A DNA stretch of 40,819 bases from Prevotella sp. (GCA_016285055.1 JAEEPZ010000025.1:1-40819), one strand, 5' to 3'. Positions 24,432-31,450 are shown, numbered from the stretch's first letter. The notes: generated by a model from the letters alone, not told the origin. Numbers and translations are program-made.

Positions 24432-25565
24432 CTAACTCACTTTTTGCATGTCACTTTGTCTTAACTTTTTTAGCAAGGCATCACATTCTTCATTGAATTT
24501 CTTCTGCTCTGCCATTATATCAAGTCCCTTCTTGTTATTACTCGTAGTAATGGCGTGCCGTTCGGGGAAACACTCATGTTTTCCTTTATAAAGATTGAGC
24601 AATAATTGATAATAGATCTGTTTGGGATTATCTACCTTACCGCCATCACAGTAGTTACAGAATAGGCGTATTTTCAAGGCATCCATTTTCTTGCGATTGC
24701 TTGGACGAATATCATCAAAATGGGTAATAAGCAGTATCACATCGTCTGCTCTTCCATTCTGAAGGAGTTTGGACGGCATGATGGAGCCATTTGTCTGTTG
24801 TTGCTGCCTGAGACGGCCTATGTTGGCAGCATATATTTTCATTTCCCTTACAGATGGCTTATGGAAATTGCTTTGGGCGTATTTCTCTTTCCCCATCACT
24901 TCAATCTTCTTTAGAATCTCTGATTCAGGAATGTTGTTCATGAAGTCCAGCCTATCCTCCATTTCTTCCAACAACCGCTCACATTGCTCGTCAAGACGCT
25001 GTACGCACAGGGCAGGGTCTGCAATAGTATCCTTCTCTTCTTTTATGACTGAATAGCAAATTGAAAGTGAAGCAATGACACATGCAAAGAGAGCCTGCTG
25101 TTCATAGTAAAGAGCTTGAACGTTGTCATCGAATGAGGTAATATCGTAAAGGTCGCGGGCACAACAGCCTTTGGTAAGTACCGAACGTTCAAAGACAGAC
25201 GGTTTGAAATTGGGATTAGGGGGTAGTTTGCGAATGATGGGGCACCCTTGTCTGAGACGTTTCCTAATACAAGCCATCGAACTACGCAGGCGGTTAAACA
25301 GCATCTCGGCAGTAGTAAAACGCTGATTATCGTCTACGGCAAAATCAAGGTTGAAGGACATCCTAAACTTTGACAAGCGTAACATTTCGCCATAAACTGT
25401 ATCAAGGCAGCGACGCACTTCTGCTAGACGAATGTCAATATCGACAGGGGTGCAATTACGTACATAGAGGCTTGCTATAAAGCGATCTTTCGTCAAATCC
25501 TGGACAGTTTCGATCACTTCAAGCATTCGAGCCTCTGTTTTCTGGTATTTGTCATCGTATGTCAT
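24432..25565 (-). CDS. Hypothetical helical protein, 377 aa
   Basis: I do not recognise this protein. It has no signal peptide or membrane span and is strongly helical and charged. Visible features: an N-terminal coiled-coil-like region (residues 1-60), F-N-L-D-F-A-V-D-D-N-Q-R-F-T-T-A-E, a Cys pair in T-K-G-C-C-A-R-D-L-Y-D, an acidic coiled coil near 185-210 (L-D-E-Q-C-E-R-L-L-E-E-M-E-D-R), R-P-S-N-R-K-K-M-D-A, and a Lys-rich C-terminus. Codon use is more AT-rich than in the flanking core genes, consistent with acquisition. It stands as a single-gene unit with its own full promoter and terminator, between the primase-like pair and the small 150-aa gene. A role connected to these accessory genes is a guess from location. 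Confidence 0.75.
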   Translation of the reverse strand: MTYDDKYQKTEARMLEVIETVQDLTKDRFIASLYVRNCTPVDIDIRLAEVRRCLDTVYGEMLRLSKFRMSFNLDFAVDDNQRFTTAEMLFNRLRSSMACIRKRLRQGCPIIRKLPPNPNFKPSVFERSVLTKGCCARDLYDITSFDDNVQALYYEQQALFACVIASLSICYSVIKEEKDTIADPALCVQRLDEQCERLLEEMEDRLDFMNNIPESEILKKIEVMGKEKYAQSNFHKPSVREMKIYAANIGRLRQQQQTNGSIMPSKLLQNGRADDVILLITHFDDIRPSNRKKMDALKIRLFCNYCDGGKVDNPKQIYYQLLLNLYKGKHECFPERHAITTSNNKKGLDIMAEQKKFNEECDALLKKLRQSDMQKVS

Positions 25566-25588
25566 AACATGTTTTCAATTTTAGATTG

Positions 25589-25619
25589 CAAAGATACTTA
25601 TTTTCAGCAATATAACAAA
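25589..25619 (-). promoter_or_regulatory. Promoter of the 377-aa gene
   Basis: On the minus strand, TTTG (25619-25616), 19 bases, TATCTTTG (25596-25589), 23 bases before the ATG at 25565. Confidence 0.75.
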
Positions 25620-25746
25620 ATAAAAAGATGAAAAAGTTGTCCAAAACGGAAAACTTTCACCGTTTTACTACTAAACATGTTTGCACATCATCCCCTGTGC
25701 CACAAAAAAAATCCATCATTCAGTTCTTTCTTTCATGTATTCTTCG

Positions 25747-25754
25747 TATCTTTG
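25747..25754 (+). promoter_or_regulatory. -7 box immediately before the 150-aa gene
   Basis: TATCTTTG ends only 10 bases before the ATG at 25765, so the transcript should have a leader of fewer than ten bases. The -33 region reads TTTC rather than TTTG. This position rules against the upstream in-frame ATG at 25681. Confidence 0.6.
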
Positions 25755-25764
25755 CATCTTGATT

Positions 25765-26217
25765 ATGGAAACGTCAGAAAAGACGATAGAGTCACAGATT
25801 GCAGCTGTTCTGTCCGACATCCGGCAGAAGGGATATTCGCCCATCCAACCTTTCGCCATCGGTAAGGTCGAGGAGCGAATGATGCTGTTTGCCCAAACTA
25901 ACACCATCACCCTTGCCAGCGACGAACTCTACATGAGTGCCAAGCAATTACAACATTGCATGAGAGCATCAAAAGCCACGAAAGGCTTGGTGGTTAGCGA
26001 TGCCGAACTGATAGGCTTCCCCCAGAATCGTTTCCAGATGGATCTCTACTACGATGGTGAGTGCTTCATCTACACTGACGGACAGTCGAAGTTTATCATC
26101 CATCCGAACTATCAGATGAAGGTGAGCCGTGAGGTAGTGAAGCTGGTCAACTTCATCACTGCCACAAGGCGTATTGATAAGAAGGAGTTCAACGGAAAGC
26201 GCTATATCAAGATATAA
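25765..26217 (+). CDS. Small orphan protein, 150 aa, possible BECR-type RNase fold
   Basis: A 150-residue soluble protein with no close family that I can name. The first 50 residues are helical. The second half is a run of strands around H64: M-S-A-K-Q-L-Q-H, E-L-I-G-F-P-Q, M-D-L-Y-Y-D-G-E-C-F-I-Y, K-F-I-I-H-P-N-Y-Q-M-K, and a closing V-N-F-I-T-A-T-R-R. This helix-then-sheet order, with a conserved-looking His early and a basic strand at the end, is reminiscent of phage barnase/EndoU/colicin/RelE-like (PBECR) nucleases, but that is a loose resemblance. The start is fixed by the promoter, whose -7 box is 10 bases upstream, giving an almost leaderless mRNA. A candidate small RNA is transcribed toward it and ends at its stop codon. 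Confidence 0.75.
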   Translation: METSEKTIESQIAAVLSDIRQKGYSPIQPFAIGKVEERMMLFAQTNTITLASDELYMSAKQLQHCMRASKATKGLVVSDAELIGFPQNRFQMDLYYDGECFIYTDGQSKFIIHPNYQMKVSREVVKLVNFITATRRIDKKEFNGKRYIKI

Positions 26218-26414
26218 GTAAAGCTGGCCAACACGTGACCAGCTGTATGAGAGTGAAAGAAACCAAGCGGCAAGGTCGAATTGCTCATCATCACGCAGAT
26301 GCCACCGTTCCGCACATCGTGGCTCTACTTGGCTTCGCCTTCCTCCTTCGCACCTCGGCAATTCAAGCAAGCTTGATTGCTCTCGGTTTGTCGTCGGTTG
26401 GCTTCTCCTTTCAC
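26213..26414 (-). ncRNA. Candidate small RNA convergent with the 150-aa gene
   Basis: A minus-strand transcript of about 200 bases predicted from a full promoter at 26419-26449 and a terminal hairpin. The 8-bp stem 26222-26229/26237-26244 is followed on the minus strand by TTTACTTATAT. No convincing reading frame starts within it; the long minus-strand open frame has its ATG inside the -7 box. It contains a near-palindrome around AAGCTT (26362-26381). Its 3' end overlaps the stop of the 150-aa gene, giving a short antisense overlap. Confidence 0.45.
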
Positions 26415-26418
26415 GCTG

Positions 26419-26449
26419 CAAAGATAGGCACTTTTTCTGAATCTTCCAA
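26419..26449 (-). promoter_or_regulatory. Orphan minus-strand promoter (candidate sRNA)
   Basis: On the minus strand, TTG (26449-26447), 20 bases, TATCTTTG (26426-26419). There is no minus-strand gene downstream that it could serve. Confidence 0.6.
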
Positions 26450-26479
26450 CTTTTTCCGCAACTTTTTTCATTGAAACCG

Positions 26480-26509
26480 TTGTGGATTTGAAAAATCTTC
26501 GTACCTTTG
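26480..26509 (+). promoter_or_regulatory. Promoter of the methylase/nuclease operon
   Basis: TTG (26480-26482), 19 bases, TACCTTTG (26502-26509). The next start codon is 307 bases away, so the mRNA would carry a leader of about 300 bases. Confidence 0.65.
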
Positions 26510-26513
26510 CCGA

Positions 26514-26816
26514 CGGTTCGGGGAGAAATCCGGACTAACAGAAAGCATTCGCTATTATTTCGCGTTCAGCCAAGAAAGCCTCGCAAACTATCTAAGGTAT
26601 AACAACACGAATAATATGTGACCAGCGACTCGTATAGAGACGCTCTATCCTCCATTTATAGCAATGCATCCGCTAAAGCGTGGTGCAAACTGTTGGAGGA
26701 TAAGAGGTACCTATTGCGAGGCTTCGCCTCTTGCTGAACGCAATAAGCGCATCACGCCCTTTTTGCGTCTTGGCGTGATTGATAGTCGATGCTATGACTA
26801 AAAACTATCAATCGTT
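26514..26816 (+). promoter_or_regulatory. Long structured leader RNA of the methylase operon
   Basis: About 300 bases without a supportable gene but rich in complementary segments. A long-range helix joins 26562-26570 with 26733-26741 (9 bp), 26572-26575 with 26729-26732 (4 bp) and 26576-26586 with 26714-26724 (11 bp), closing a domain of about 180 bases. Inside it, TATCCTCCA (26646-26654) pairs with its complement at 26694-26702. The 3' strand can instead form the local hairpin GAGGC-TTC-GCCTC (26718-26730). Two more hairpins follow: 26751-26758/26772-26779, and 26778-26786/26804-26812, the latter ending four bases before the ATG. Mutually exclusive folds next to the start suggest a regulatory leader; a free RNA is also possible. 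Confidence 0.6.
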
Positions 26817-27929
26817 ATGGCCAAAAACACGAACCTTGGTGCGGCGAAGGCGGCGAAGAACGATGAGTTCTATACGCAGTATGCCGATATTCAGAAGGAG
26901 ATAAACGCCTACTTGGAGTATAACCCTGACACGTTTCGTGACAAGACGGTGCTGCTGCCGTGCGACGACCCTGAGTGGAGCAACTTCACCCGGTTCTTCG
27001 CACAGAACTTTGAGCGGCTTGGACTGAAGCGGCTCATCTCTACCAGCTATGCCGTTGAGAGCAAGAGGTACAAGTATTATGAGCCTACACTCTTCGAGAC
27101 AGAGAGCCCCTTGTTTGATATTGACAAGACGCGCATCAAGGGCAAGATATTCGAGCTGACACATGACACGAACCAAAACGGCGTCATTGACATCGACGAC
27201 TTGGAATGGCATTACCTCGAGGGCGATGGCGATTTCCGCAGCAAAGAGGTGCGCAAACTGCGTGATGAAGCGGATATCATTGTAACCAATCCGCCCTTCT
27301 CGCTGTTTAGGGAGTTCTTAGCGTGGATTATTAGCGCAGGCAAGCAGTTCTTGATTATTGGTAATAAGAATGCAATGACCTATAAAGAGGTATTCCCCCT
27401 GATTAAAGAAAACAAACTTTGGATAGGTCCTTCTATTTTAAGTGGAGATAGAGAGTTTATGGTACCAAAGGATTACGAAACTCATTCACCGTCTCTACGT
27501 ATTGACGAAAAGGGGTACAAATATATACGTGTGCCTGGTGTTCATTGGTTCACGAATTTGGAGCACGGACTTCGTCATGAGCCATTGAAGTTGATGTCGA
27601 TGAAGGATAATATACGGTATAGCAAGCATAATGATTTACGTGAAAATGGCTATCTTCATTATAAAAATTATGATGGCATTGATGTTCCATATTCTGATGC
27701 GATACCGGATGATTATAATGGAACAATGGGCGTACCTCTTACTTTTCTCGATAAGTATTGTCCAGAGCAATTTGAAATCATCGGGCTTGGAATAGGTGAT
27801 TTAGCTAAGGAATTAGGAATAAAGAAAAACCACAGAGGACGGACTGATTTGGAATTTGTAGACCCTAAATCAGAAAAAGCAAAGGTCCCTTATTCAAGAA
27901 TACTAATCCGCAAAAAGCCAACAGAATAA
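26817..27929 (+). CDS. EcoRI-type adenine-specific DNA methyltransferase
   Basis: A 370-residue DNA N6-adenine methyltransferase of the EcoRI-methylase family. The N-terminal part has N-D-E-F-Y-T-Q-Y. The central segment covers a glycine-poor SAM region ([13 protein letters not shown]). The catalytic motif is N158-P-P-F161, followed by F-L-I-I-G-N-K-N-A. The order and length fit the family. The first half uses the GC-rich codons of the neighbours, whereas from about base 27340 to the end the gene is AT-rich, with many AAT, GAT and TAT codons, suggesting a mosaic. One base separates its stop from the DUF262-HNH gene start, so the two are one operon; the leader upstream is unusually long. Recognition sequence cannot be deduced. 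Confidence 0.88.
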   Translation: MAKNTNLGAAKAAKNDEFYTQYADIQKEINAYLEYNPDTFRDKTVLLPCDDPEWSNFTRFFAQNFERLGLKRLISTSYAVESKRYKYYEPTLFETESPLFDIDKTRIKGKIFELTHDTNQNGVIDIDDLEWHYLEGDGDFRSKEVRKLRDEADIIVTNPPFSLFREFLAWIISAGKQFLIIGNKNAMTYKEVFPLIKENKLWIGPSILSGDREFMVPKDYETHSPSLRIDEKGYKYIRVPGVHWFTNLEHGLRHEPLKLMSMKDNIRYSKHNDLRENGYLHYKNYDGIDVPYSDAIPDDYNGTMGVPLTFLDKYCPEQFEIIGLGIGDLAKELGIKKNHRGRTDLEFVDPKSEKAKVPYSRILIRKKPTE

Positions 27930-27930
27930 T

Positions 27931-29118
27931 ATGACCCCCACTCTGATAACTGACTGGACCATCGGCGACATCTGCAAGGGTTTCCAGTATAACGAATACG
28001 AAGGCAAGGGCTTGTATGGCCTTTCAGGTCGGCTGACCATCCAGCCGGAGTTTCAGCGTCATTACCTGTATGCTGAACAAGGCGGCAAGAAAGAGGTGGA
28101 CGTGATTCGGTCGGTGCTCAACGGCTACCCCTTGGGATTGATTTACTTCTCGAAGACTGGCGAAGACAAATACGAGGTGCTCGACGGTCAGCAGCGCATC
28201 ACGTCGCTGGGGCGCTTCATCACCGAGAAGTTTGCATGGATAGACGCTGACGGCAGGCCTTGGTACTTCACCGCCCTGAACAAGGACGAGCAGGAGCGGT
28301 TTCTGAACACACGACTGCTCATCTACATCTGCGAGGGCACGGAGAAGGAAATCAAGGACTGGTTCCGAACCATCAACATCGTGGGCATCCCGCTCAACAC
28401 GCAGGAGACGCTCAACGCTGTCTATTCAGGCCCATTCGTTACCAAGGCCAAGGCGGAGTTCTCTAACTCCACCAACACCCTCGTGAAAAAGTGGAGCTGC
28501 TTTATACGCGGCACCGCCAAGCGTCAGGACTTCCTGCACACCGCCCTTGCATGGATTTCGAAGGACTCGGGCGACGACAAACGCATTGAGGACTATATGG
28601 CCGCCCATCGCTATGAGGACAACATTCAGGAGATGAAGGCCTACTTTACGTCTGTCATCGACTGGATTACGTCGGTCTTCGACTTTGTTCCTGAGAAGGA
28701 GATGTGCGGACTGAAGTGGGGTGAGCTTTACGAGAAATACCACAGCAATGCCTATAACCCTGCCGAGGTAGCGGCCAAGGTGCGCGAGCTATACGAGAGC
28801 TACTATGTGAAGGAGAAGAAGGGCATCTATGAGTATGTGCTTGGCGGCTGTCAGGAGCCTCGCCTGCTGAATGTGCGCGTGTTCGACGCCCCCGTCAAGA
28901 AGGCTGTCTATGCCCAGCAGACTGAGGCTGCCCTGGCTGAGGGCGTGAGCAACTGCCCCTACTGCGCCATCGGTCACGACGCCAACAGGCAGCGCATCTG
29001 GAAGCTCGAAGAGATGGATGCCGACCACGTCACGGCTTGGAGCCGTGGCGGCGAGACCTCAATAGAGAATTGCCAAATGCTGTGCAAGACGCATAACCGG
29101 GCGAAAGGAAACAGATGA
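27931..29118 (+). CDS. DUF262-HNH endonuclease, probable restriction partner
   Basis: A 395-residue protein. Residues about 10-250 are a DUF262 (GmrS-like, ParB/Srx-type nucleotidase) domain with I-Q-P-E-F-Q-R, L-N-G-Y-P-L-G and the hallmark D85-G-Q-Q-R89. The C-terminal 55 residues are an HNH nuclease: C342-P-Y-C345 zinc pair, D365-H366 in [21 protein letters not shown], and a final H-N-R-A-K-G-N-R. In GmrSD-type enzymes DUF262 powers cleavage of modified DNA. Beside a dedicated methylase, it more likely cuts unmodified DNA or is gated by modification state; this is inference. It starts one base after the methylase stop. All catalytic residues visible to me are intact. Confidence 0.88.
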   Translation: MTPTLITDWTIGDICKGFQYNEYEGKGLYGLSGRLTIQPEFQRHYLYAEQGGKKEVDVIRSVLNGYPLGLIYFSKTGEDKYEVLDGQQRITSLGRFITEKFAWIDADGRPWYFTALNKDEQERFLNTRLLIYICEGTEKEIKDWFRTINIVGIPLNTQETLNAVYSGPFVTKAKAEFSNSTNTLVKKWSCFIRGTAKRQDFLHTALAWISKDSGDDKRIEDYMAAHRYEDNIQEMKAYFTSVIDWITSVFDFVPEKEMCGLKWGELYEKYHSNAYNPAEVAAKVRELYESYYVKEKKGIYEYVLGGCQEPRLLNVRVFDAPVKKAVYAQQTEAALAEGVSNCPYCAIGHDANRQRIWKLEEMDADHVTAWSRGGETSIENCQMLCKTHNRAKGNR

Positions 29119-29184
29119 TACTCTGCGCTGATGAATCCCACTCTTACTCCCCAGACGCAGGGAAGCTTTAAAAAACGCCATGGA

Positions 29185-29320
29185 TAGCGCAGCGCAACAA
29201 CAAGCCCCGAAGGGGCGGCGGAATACAGGCAGGGGCAACGCCCCTGTATAGCACAGCACACCCCCACAAGCCCCGAAGGGGCGGCAGAATATTCCATCGC
29301 CCCTTTGGGGCTTCATTTGT
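29185..29320. repeat. GC-rich palindrome cluster after the HNH gene
   Basis: AAGCCCCGAAGGGGCGGC occurs twice (about 29201-29218 and 29269-29286). Between and after them lie GGGGCAACGCCCC (29233-29245) and GCCCCTTTGGGGC (29300-29312). The text ACAGGCAGGG is shared with the 35-bp repeats at 16711. No gene is supportable here. Confidence 0.85.
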
Positions 29321-29473
29321 TGGTGGTATGGTACATTCTCAGGTGGAGTCGGCTTGCTCCAATATGGACGGGCACACTATCGGGTGATTGCGGATAATCA
29401 TATAAATGATATGGCACAAGGAAGACGTGTCATTAAGAAAGAAATATTACGAATCAAAATAGGAGAGAATTAG
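29321..29473 (+). other. Possible coding remnant in the gap before the 209-aa gene
   Basis: A stop-free frame without a start reads W-W-Y-G-T-F-S-G-G-V-G-L-L-Q-Y-G-R-A-H-Y, continues through V-I-K-K-E-I-L-R-I-K, and ends at TAG 29471. It looks more protein-like than the repeats before it and may be the tail of a lost gene; I recognise no family. A 28-codon frame at 29478-29564 follows. It contains small hairpins (GCGTCC-CAA-GGACGC at 29520 and the palindrome CGCAAGCTTGCG at 29538). Nothing else is seen up to the terminator at 29603. Confidence 0.2.
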
Positions 29474-29602
29474 GCAATGAAACTGACTTCTTTAGACGAA
29501 CTGAAAGACAGTTCAAGATGCGTCCCAAGGACGCTTCCGCAAGCTTGCGAACACAATAAATAGAGGCGAAAATATAGTTTGATATTTAAAAGAATAGCAG
29601 TG

Positions 29603-29639
29603 AGAATGGCAGTTCCGTTTCTCGCTGCCATTCTTTTTT
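29603..29639 (+). terminator. Rho-independent terminator before the 209-aa gene
   Basis: AGAATGGCAG pairs with its exact complement at 29625-29634, followed by TTTTT. It is 485 bases past the HNH gene stop. Confidence 0.85.
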
Positions 29640-29693
29640 ACCTGTTATTACAAGTTTTTCGGTCAAATATGTTACCATTCTCCATACTTTTTG

Positions 29694-29701
29694 TACCTTT
29701 G
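29694..29701 (+). promoter_or_regulatory. -7 box immediately before the 209-aa gene
   Basis: TACCTTTG ends 8 bases before the ATG at 29710, so the mRNA should be nearly leaderless, as for the 150-aa gene at 25765. Confidence 0.65.
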
Positions 29702-29709
29702 CACATAAT

Positions 29710-30339
29710 ATGAAACCGACTATCATTGAAGATACAATATTTGAATTTGAAACGATTGAAGAAGAAGGCTCTGTGCTGATGGCAGCTGAGGCCTCATGGA
29801 GAGGTATGGCTGACGAGCTGCAGGAACTACACTACTTGAAAGGTGCCCAGTTTATTAACCAACTGAAACAAATTATCTACTATGGTGAGTTCCATCCTGT
29901 AGAAGGTGACACCCATATTTACAGCGCCATTAGTGAAACGAGTGACGATTTCGACAATCTTATCAATGCTGCGCGCAAGGCTGTAGAACATGGCTATCGT
30001 GTCTTTATACTGCCTAATCCGAGGAATTGTCGAACAGCCGATTTCATATTTGAAAAGAAAGGTATCCTCGGACTCTATGATTTGAAAACTGTCTATGGAA
30101 AAGGTTCTGTAGGAACACAATTGCTTGATTCCATTGGACAGACGAATCGTGTATTACTGAATATGCTGACAGACTATAATGCGCGTTTGTTAGCTTCTGA
30201 CATCAAAAGCTATTTTGAGTCAAACCGTGATGCTATTGAGGTGCTGATATTCAAGGGTAACAAAATCATCACCGTCAAGCGTGGGTTGGCTTGCAATCCC
30301 AGTTTCAACCGAATATTCAGAAAACTATATGAAAAATAA
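29710..30339 (+). CDS. Orphan PD-(D/E)XK nuclease-like protein, 209 aa
   Basis: A 209-residue soluble protein. The N-terminal 80 residues are acidic. From about 80 it reads like the restriction-endonuclease fold of CdiA-type tRNase toxins: N-A-A-R-K-A-V-E-H-G-Y-R-V-F-I-L-P (helix then strand), D111 in T-A-D-F-I-F, D124-L-K126 in L-Y-D-L-K-T, then G-S-V-G-T-Q-L-L-D-S-I-G-Q-T-N-R-V-L (Ser/Gln helix). A helical tract and a strand E-V-L-I-F-K-G-N-K-I-I-T-V follow. D111 and D124-x-K126 are the candidate metal ligands. The protein lacks a signal peptide and any delivery domain, so it acts in the cell. No immunity or antitoxin gene is adjacent, but a convergent candidate small RNA ends over its stop codon. 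Nuclease function is inferred. Confidence 0.72.
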   Translation: MKPTIIEDTIFEFETIEEEGSVLMAAEASWRGMADELQELHYLKGAQFINQLKQIIYYGEFHPVEGDTHIYSAISETSDDFDNLINAARKAVEHGYRVFILPNPRNCRTADFIFEKKGILGLYDLKTVYGKGSVGTQLLDSIGQTNRVLLNMLTDYNARLLASDIKSYFESNRDAIEVLIFKGNKIITVKRGLACNPSFNRIFRKLYEK

Positions 30340-30431
30340 AAACCACCATTGGAGGTGGCTTTTAAGTGGAGCAGGGGCGATAAGGTCTTACTCCCCGCAC
30401 TCAGCGGCGTAGTCAAATCTAATGTTCTGAC
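30332..30431 (-). ncRNA. Candidate small RNA convergent with the 209-aa gene
   Basis: A minus-strand transcript of about 100 bases between the consensus promoter at 30436-30467 and a strong terminator: stem CCACC/GGTGG at 30343-30358, then TTTTTATTTTT on the minus strand. No ATG-started frame lies within it. An internal GGGG/CCCC hairpin is visible. Its 3' end overlaps the last eight bases of the 209-aa gene. The arrangement matches that at 26213-26414. Confidence 0.55.
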
Positions 30432-30435
30432 GCTG

Positions 30436-30467
30436 CAAAGATACGAATTAGTAAGCAAACTACCAAA
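30436..30467 (-). promoter_or_regulatory. Orphan minus-strand promoter (candidate sRNA)
   Basis: On the minus strand, TTTG (30467-30464), 20 bases, TATCTTTG (30443-30436): full consensus, with no protein gene downstream on that strand. Confidence 0.68.
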
Positions 30468-30553
30468 TAAATCCCATTCTTTTTTTCACTTTTTCGGCCA
30501 CAAGAGAGTTACTTTCCAACTTTTTTGTAATTTAGCCGACGGTTCGGGCTCCC

Positions 30554-31336
30554 TCACTTTTTCATGACGATTTTTTTGCCTCCGCTGATGTAGATGCCGC
30601 GAGCTCCAGGATGGGCATGCAAGAGACGGCCCTGAAGGTCATAGAGACGACCGTCAACGCTGCTGCTCATGGGGACGTCGGCAATGCCGACAGTCTTGCC
30701 GCTGTCGTCACCCTGCTGCACCTGCGTAATCTCAATGTTGTCGACAACCATGATATACTGGTCGACACAGTTGAAGTGACGGATGGCTACGTAAATCTTC
30801 TGACCGGCATAACCGCTCAGGTCCACCGTGTACTTGTGCCAGGAACCAACGCGACGGGGTGCCAGCTGACGACCGCCGGTGAAGTTGCGGGAGGACGTCA
30901 TGTTCCATTCACGAAGAATGGAGAAAGCGTCGGGAGTGGCGGTAGTACGGCTGACGGCAACACCGAAATGGTCGGCAGCATAGGTGGCATCCGTAGCAGC
31001 AGCCCAGAAGCTGATGGTGCTGCCGGCAACAGGAGTGAACTGGGGAGAAACAAGATACTCGTCGGGAATCAATGCACCGACTCCGTTGATGTAAGAACCG
31101 CTGCAGATAGCGTCCTTGCCAGTGTGATACCAGTCAAGGGACAGGCCAGAATAAGAAGGCCAAGTGGTGGGAACGGCGCTCGTCAAAGTCCAGGTGTAGC
31201 CGTCGTGGTTGGCGTCAATGACTGTCCAACCTTCCATGCCGTTTTCAAAGTCCCAGTAAAAGTCCTCGGCAAAGGAAGGGGACGTAGCTAACATGCAAAG
31301 GGTGCATATCATCATTCTGCGAACACTCTTCATCAT
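30554..31336 (-). CDS. Secreted cleaved-adhesin/choice-of-anchor-like protein
   Basis: A 260-residue exported protein: signal peptide 1-23 (ending S-F-A), then a single jelly-roll module. It opens with F-Y-W-D-F-E-N-G-M-E-G-W-T-V-I-D, has S-P-Q-F-T-P-V-A-G-S-T-I-S-F-W-A and W-H-K-Y-T-V-D-L-S-G-Y-A-G-Q-K-I-Y-V, and closes with M-V-V-D-N-I-E-I. This is the pattern of the cleaved adhesin domain family (PF07675), known from Porphyromonas gingipains and many surface proteins. The C-terminal tail (LYDLQGRLL ... GIYISGGKK) is the exported-protein tail of this window. A start three bases later (second Met) is equally possible. The promoter is divergent from glnS. Ligand unknown. Confidence 0.82.
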   Translation of the reverse strand: MMKSVRRMMICTLCMLATSPSFAEDFYWDFENGMEGWTVIDANHDGYTWTLTSAVPTTWPSYSGLSLDWYHTGKDAICSGSYINGVGALIPDEYLVSPQFTPVAGSTISFWAAATDATYAADHFGVAVSRTTATPDAFSILREWNMTSSRNFTGGRQLAPRRVGSWHKYTVDLSGYAGQKIYVAIRHFNCVDQYIMVVDNIEITQVQQGDDSGKTVGIADVPMSSSVDGRLYDLQGRLLHAHPGARGIYISGGKKIVMKK

Positions 31337-31381
31337 ACTTCACATAATTATGTTGTTGTCGTTTCAGGCGGATATTTGGGG

Positions 31382-31412
31382 CAAAGGTACGAATATCTTC
31401 TTAAATGAGCAA
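31382..31412 (-). promoter_or_regulatory. Promoter of the cleaved-adhesin-like gene
   Basis: On the minus strand, TTG (31412-31410), 20 bases, TACCTTTG (31389-31382), with a leader of about 40 bases. Confidence 0.65.
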
Positions 31413-31450
31413 GCAAAAAAGGGAAAACCTAAAGAAAAAATCATTTTTCT

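Noticed and set aside
25681..25764. Upstream ATG extending the 150-aa gene by 28 codons
   Set aside because: The -7 box at 25747-25754 lies inside that extension, and the extra residues look like translated AT-rich promoter DNA.
26235..26474. 79-codon plus-strand open frame between the 150-aa gene and the methylase leader
   Set aside because: It has no promoter or start context and crosses the minus-strand promoter; a non-coding explanation (small RNA on the other strand) fits better.
26509..26540. tRNA-like GGTTC text near the 14-bp core repeat
   Set aside because: No cloverleaf, acceptor stem or CCA end can be built around either copy.
30611..31291. 226-codon plus-strand open frame
   Set aside because: It is wholly antisense to the cleaved-adhesin-like gene, which has a signal peptide, a domain pattern and a C-terminal tail.
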